NCBI RefSeq assembly: GCF_014302995.1
Contig: NZ_CP060295.1
Coordinates: 5,695,501 to 5,759,500, forward strand
Length of the DNA stretch: 64,000 bases
Source: Variovorax sp. PAMC26660
GTDB lineage: Bacteria; Pseudomonadota; Gammaproteobacteria; Burkholderiales; Burkholderiaceae_C
Direction of reading: 5' to 3'
Within the stretch, counting starts at the first letter, position 1, and every line of letters starts with the position of its first letter. Below, one piece after another: positions 61,417 through 64,000 of this stretch. Made by a program: the position numbers and the translations under genes. A model generated the notes under the pieces. It saw nothing but the letters and a program-made list of their open reading frames with translations. It ran no database searches and was not told the DNA's origin.

Positions 61417-61572
61417 ATGAGAACTGCTCGAGTTGTTTTTGCGGTGCTTGCCATCGTGTTCACATCTGCCGTTGCAACGGCAGCACCGCCAGAGTGCAAA
61501 GAGCCGAATGCGCCCAAAGAGTGCTTCGTTAAGCCGCCACCACCGCCCCCGCCACCGCCAACAAAAAAGTAA
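61417..61572 (+). CDS. Small secreted proline-rich protein
   Basis: A 51-residue frame with a strong AGAGGAGAG site and a signal peptide (ARVVFAVLAIVFTSAVATA). The short mature part has two cysteines (PPECKEPNAPKECF) and a run of nine prolines before a TKK end. It is on the strand opposite to the rest of this island, like a phage 'moron' gene. Function unknown. Confidence 0.55.
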   Translation: MRTARVVFAVLAIVFTSAVATAAPPECKEPNAPKECFVKPPPPPPPPPTKK

Positions 61573-61645
61573 GCGGCCTCAGTGTTTGGCGTAGGAGGGG
61601 TGTAGGGATACAACGAGTCGCACCCCGAAAAAAGGCCGGGCGCGC

Positions 61646-62335
61646 TCATGCCCGGTCTATTGTGATTTTGAGCGTCCGCGCCAGCGATAAAACACTGTCT
61701 CGCAGCGCTTCGAGGCTTCCGTCGTTCTGCAGCTCGAAGTCAGCTGCGATCTGGTGTCGCTCGCTGCTGTGATGTGCCGTATCCGTGCCAAGGGTGGTGG
61801 CGTTCGGGCTGTACACGCAGACCAGGCTGACGCGGACCCCGAGGGAGTGCAATGCCGCAAGTTCGACGGGATCTCGTAGGTCGGTGATCGCGAAGCGACG
61901 GAAGCCCACAGAGGCCTGCCGGCTGATCCAGCGGCAGACGATGTCGGCGTAGTAGGTCGGGCGATAGCGCCGCTGGAAGTCCGCCCAGTGCTGCATTGCC
62001 CAGCGCGGGCTGCGCGGCTCGTGCAGGCTCTCCCCTGCGTCGAAACACCAGCTGATGAAAGCCGGCTCGCTGCACATGCCCACGGCAAGCGCGGGAATCG
62101 ACCATTCCTTCGTCGGCCGGTGGTTGAGCATCCGCTCGTCGATGCGCCAGGCAGACGCGATCTCGCGCCGCAGTGCATCGCCGAACGCGATGGTCTCGAA
62201 CTGGCAGTGGTTGAGCAGCACGGCAGCGGCGCTGTCCTTGCCGGCGCCCGTCTTGCCGGTGAAAGCGATCACGGTGACGCCGTGCTGCGTGGCCTTGCCG
62301 CAGCGGCGCGGCGATTCAATGTAGACACGATTCAT
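61646..62335 (-). CDS. P-loop deoxynucleoside monophosphate kinase-like protein
   Basis: A 229-residue P-loop protein. Walker A is FTGKTGAGKDS at about residues 25-35, followed by FGDALRREIASAW. A lid-type region (YYADIVCRWISRQASVGFRRFAITDLRDPVE) is next. This resembles phage dNMP kinases and adenylate-kinase-like enzymes. It could supply dNDPs for phage replication. It is the last gene of the leftward phage-like operon. Confidence 0.78.
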   Translation of the reverse strand: MNRVYIESPRRCGKATQHGVTVIAFTGKTGAGKDSAAAVLLNHCQFETIAFGDALRREIASAWRIDERMLNHRPTKEWSIPALAVGMCSEPAFISWCFDAGESLHEPRSPRWAMQHWADFQRRYRPTYYADIVCRWISRQASVGFRRFAITDLRDPVELAALHSLGVRVSLVCVYSPNATTLGTDTAHHSSERHQIAADFELQNDGSLEALRDSVLSLARTLKITIDRA

Positions 62336-62359
62336 GCTGGGTCTTCTTTTTGGGGTGGA

Positions 62360-62635
62360 TCAGTCGTCGTCGCGCTCGCCTGATGCGGCGCGCTTGCAAT
62401 CGAAGAAGGGAAGGCCGCCCGTGGGCGGTGGGAAGGGCCGGCAGGCCGCAGCGCGCTGTGCACGCACGGGCAACGCGCCGGCGGCGCTCGGATGCTGGGC
62501 CGCGAGGCGCACCATGCGGCTGCGCACGCTGTCACGCATCACGGTCTCGAAGTCCTCGGCCCACCGAAAGCGCGCCGCCATGCGTGCGCAGGCTTCGCGC
62601 AGCAGTTGGTCGGTGGGCTCGATCGCGTGGGCCAT
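62360..62635 (-). CDS. Hypothetical phage-like protein
   Basis: A 91-residue protein beginning MAHAIEPTDQLLREACARMAARFRWAEDFETVMRD, helical at first, then basic and proline-rich (RAAACRPFPPPTGGLPFFDCKRAAS). No family is recognised. Its position between the kinase-like gene and the next small gene on the same strand, with short gaps, supports a real operon gene. Confidence 0.55.
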   Translation of the reverse strand: MAHAIEPTDQLLREACARMAARFRWAEDFETVMRDSVRSRMVRLAAQHPSAAGALPVRAQRAAACRPFPPPTGGLPFFDCKRAASGERDDD

Positions 62636-62650
62636 GTCGGCTTCGCCAGG

Positions 62651-62932
62651 TCAGCGCCAGGCCGGCATGTCGAGATGCCGCGCGTTGGGGCCGCAGCTGC
62701 CTTGCGCGGAGCGCGCAACGTCAAGGGCTTCGGGGCCACCCGAGAGGCGCGCTGCCGGGCTATCGCACAGCAGGCCACCAGTGCGACCGGTGACGTGCGA
62801 GCACAGTTCGCAGGCGCGGAAGGCCGTGGCCAACGCAGGCACGGGAAACTTGCTGTGCCCAACGCACGGTGGCGACACGAGCAACACCTTGGCGGCGGGC
62901 ATGGCGCCGATCTCTGCAACGTCGAGCACCAT
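62651..62932 (-). CDS. Hypothetical phage-like protein
   Basis: A 93-residue protein beginning MVLDVAEIGAMPAAKVLLVSPPCVGHSKFPVPA, with five cysteines in the middle (FRACELCSHVTG, GGLLCDSPAAR). The ATG at 62932 overlaps the stop of the upstream gene (ATGA). A metal-binding role is possible from the cysteines but not shown. Confidence 0.55.
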   Translation of the reverse strand: MVLDVAEIGAMPAAKVLLVSPPCVGHSKFPVPALATAFRACELCSHVTGRTGGLLCDSPAARLSGGPEALDVARSAQGSCGPNARHLDMPAWR

Positions 62933-63138
62933 CACTTGGCACCTCGCGCCGGCATGGTCACCACGTTGTCGAGTTCGAGGCTCTGCTGGCGCTCTGCGGC
63001 CTTGCGCTGCGCTTCACGCGTGAGGACGCGGCGCGCGGCCTTGAAGGTCTCGCGGATGTCCGTGTGTGCCGAGTCCCGGTACTTGAAGCCGGGCGCGTAA
63101 ATGCTGCGCGTCGGCATGGTCTTGCGAGGGGCGTTCAT
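62932..63138 (-). CDS. Hypothetical phage-like protein
   Basis: A 68-residue basic protein beginning MNAPRKTMPTRSIYAPGFKYRDSAHTDIRETFKAARR, with a helical REAQRKAAERQQSLELD segment. It is the first gene visible in the leftward phage operon and overlaps the next gene by translational coupling. A second ATG (MPTRSIYAP) seven codons later could be the start. Function unknown. Confidence 0.55.
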   Translation of the reverse strand: MNAPRKTMPTRSIYAPGFKYRDSAHTDIRETFKAARRVLTREAQRKAAERQQSLELDNVVTMPARGAK

Positions 63139-63156
63139 GCCGACCTCCGCACGCTG

Positions 63157-64000
63157 AGCATCGAGCACGGCATCGCCAACACGCCGCGCACTCGCATGCG
63201 CATCGGCTCGACGTCCAAGCACTTTGCCTGCTTGGCCGCGTTGCTGCTGGCAGAGGAAGGCAAGCTTTCCATCGACGATTCGATCCATGCGCATTTGCCG
63301 GAACTGCCGCGGCTGTCCAAGGTCGCGCCCACGCTGCGCCAGCTGATGAACCACACGAGCGGCTGGCGTTGCCACATCGCTCTGTCGTGCAGTAGCAGCG
63401 GCGACGCTGTTCAACCCAAGGGCGCGGGCTTGGCGTTGCTGACGCGGCAAGGCGAACTCAACTTCGATCCAGGCACCCGCATGCTCTACTGCAATGGTGG
63501 CTATCACCTGCTGACGCACGTGATCGAACGCATCAGCGGGCAGCGCTTTGAAAGATTCCTCGCCGAGCGCATCTTCGAACCGCTAGGCATGCACGACACC
63601 GAGTCGGTGCCGAGCGATTTCGACATCAAGCCCGGCATGGCCACGCTGTACCAGGCCTTGCCCACGGGCGCCGCAGGAAGCGACGCCGAATGGCGGCGTG
63701 GCATCTTCCCGGTAGAAGACATTGGCGGCGAGGGCGCGATCGTCTCAACGGTCGACGACATGCTGCGCTGGATCGCGCATCTGCGCGGCAGCGACAAGCG
63801 CGTAGGAAGTGCTGCGAGCTGGGCGCAGATGACGGCGCCGACAGTGCTCGCCGATGGCGCGGTCACATCCTACGGGCTTGGGTTAATGCGGCATTCGTAC
63901 CGGGGCGTCGAGGTGGTCCGCCATGGCGGGACGGTGATCGGCGGCACGTGCCAGATGCTCACGGTGCCGGCGCATGCGCTGGACATCTCGATCATGACCA
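63157..64000 (+). CDS. Serine beta-lactamase-family hydrolase, 5' end lost, 3' end outside window
   Basis: A serine hydrolase of the class C beta-lactamase / esterase B family. Similarity begins abruptly at SIEHGIANTPRTRMRIG. The nucleophile motif STSK follows at about 63208-63219, the second motif YCN in LYCNGGYHLL, and the third-motif equivalent HGG in VVRHGGTVIGG. The normal ~40-60 N-terminal residues, including any signal peptide, are missing. The sequence there belongs to the antisense phage gene. An internal ATG at 63196 cannot restore function. The frame is open to the window end. Confidence 0.75.

Larger units (their letters stand above)
59734..63150. mobile_element. Second, phage-like island at tRNA-Pro
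   Basis: It begins at the tRNA-Pro 3' fragment, followed by an intact tyrosine integrase, a DUF4224 gene and a leftward run of small phage-style genes that ends at 63138. The right boundary is uncertain. The next gene, a serine hydrolase, lacks its 5' end there, and the intact tRNA-Pro expected at the far side was not found, so the island may continue beyond the window. Confidence 0.55.

Overview
The window is high-GC, densely coded bacterial chromosome and looks like a member of the Comamonadaceae, most probably Variovorax or a close relative. Three things suggest this: the Burkholderiales gene order hisS - yfgM - bamB - der - hfq - hflX - hflK - hflC - DUF2065 - hisZ - purA; the many oxidative and ketone-body or polyhydroxyalkanoate-linked genes; and the style of the regulators. 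The genus is an inference from gene order and protein character, because no database search was possible.

Region 1 (1-11.6 kb) is a conserved housekeeping block read left to right. It covers His-tRNA charging, outer-membrane assembly (YfgM, BamB), ribosome GTPases (Der, HflX), Hfq, the HflKC regulator of FtsH, HisZ and adenylosuccinate synthetase. Region 2 (11.6-31.6 kb) is a mosaic of short units: VOC and DUF proteins, AraC, XRE-cupin and Crp/Fnr regulators, a cystathionine beta-lyase-like enzyme, the divergent tesA/ybbA pair, rlmB, a flavoprotein, a split chromate transporter, a patatin, and an acetoacetate decarboxylase plus 3-hydroxybutyrate dehydrogenase pair that fits ketone-body or PHB turnover. 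Region 3 (31.6-53.2 kb) holds a YgiQ-type radical SAM protein, exporters, CoA-transferase and dienoyl-CoA-reductase-like genes, Lrp, GST, a PhoX-like protein, an enoyl-CoA hydratase, a D-amino-acid lyase-type enzyme with a LysR regulator, and a GntR - extradiol dioxygenase - fumarylacetoacetate hydrolase unit for aromatic ring cleavage.

Region 4 (53.5-63.15 kb) is accessory DNA at a tRNA locus. An intact tRNA-Arg(TCT) at 53621-53697 is followed by a ~5.9-kb degraded island with a truncated integrase, two proteins of shared two-helix architecture, a frameshifted gene, an AlpA-like regulator beside an iteron-like repeat array, small secreted or membrane proteins, a DUF1566-type lipoprotein and a deoxyribosyltransferase-like protein. 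The island ends at a decayed tRNA-Arg-like repeat at 59526-59574. Directly beyond it, a 3' fragment of tRNA-Pro(TGG) and an intact tyrosine integrase start a second, phage-like island with a leftward operon. The window ends in a serine beta-lactamase-family gene whose 5' end is missing exactly where the phage-like operon begins.

Two near-identical ~230-bp composite palindromes (11828-12058 and 39337-39564) each lie between convergent genes, and their arms carry compensatory differences. They are the best candidate here for an undescribed dispersed element. A third, unrelated palindrome-rich convergent gap is at 30455-30557. No rRNA genes or CRISPR arrays were seen.
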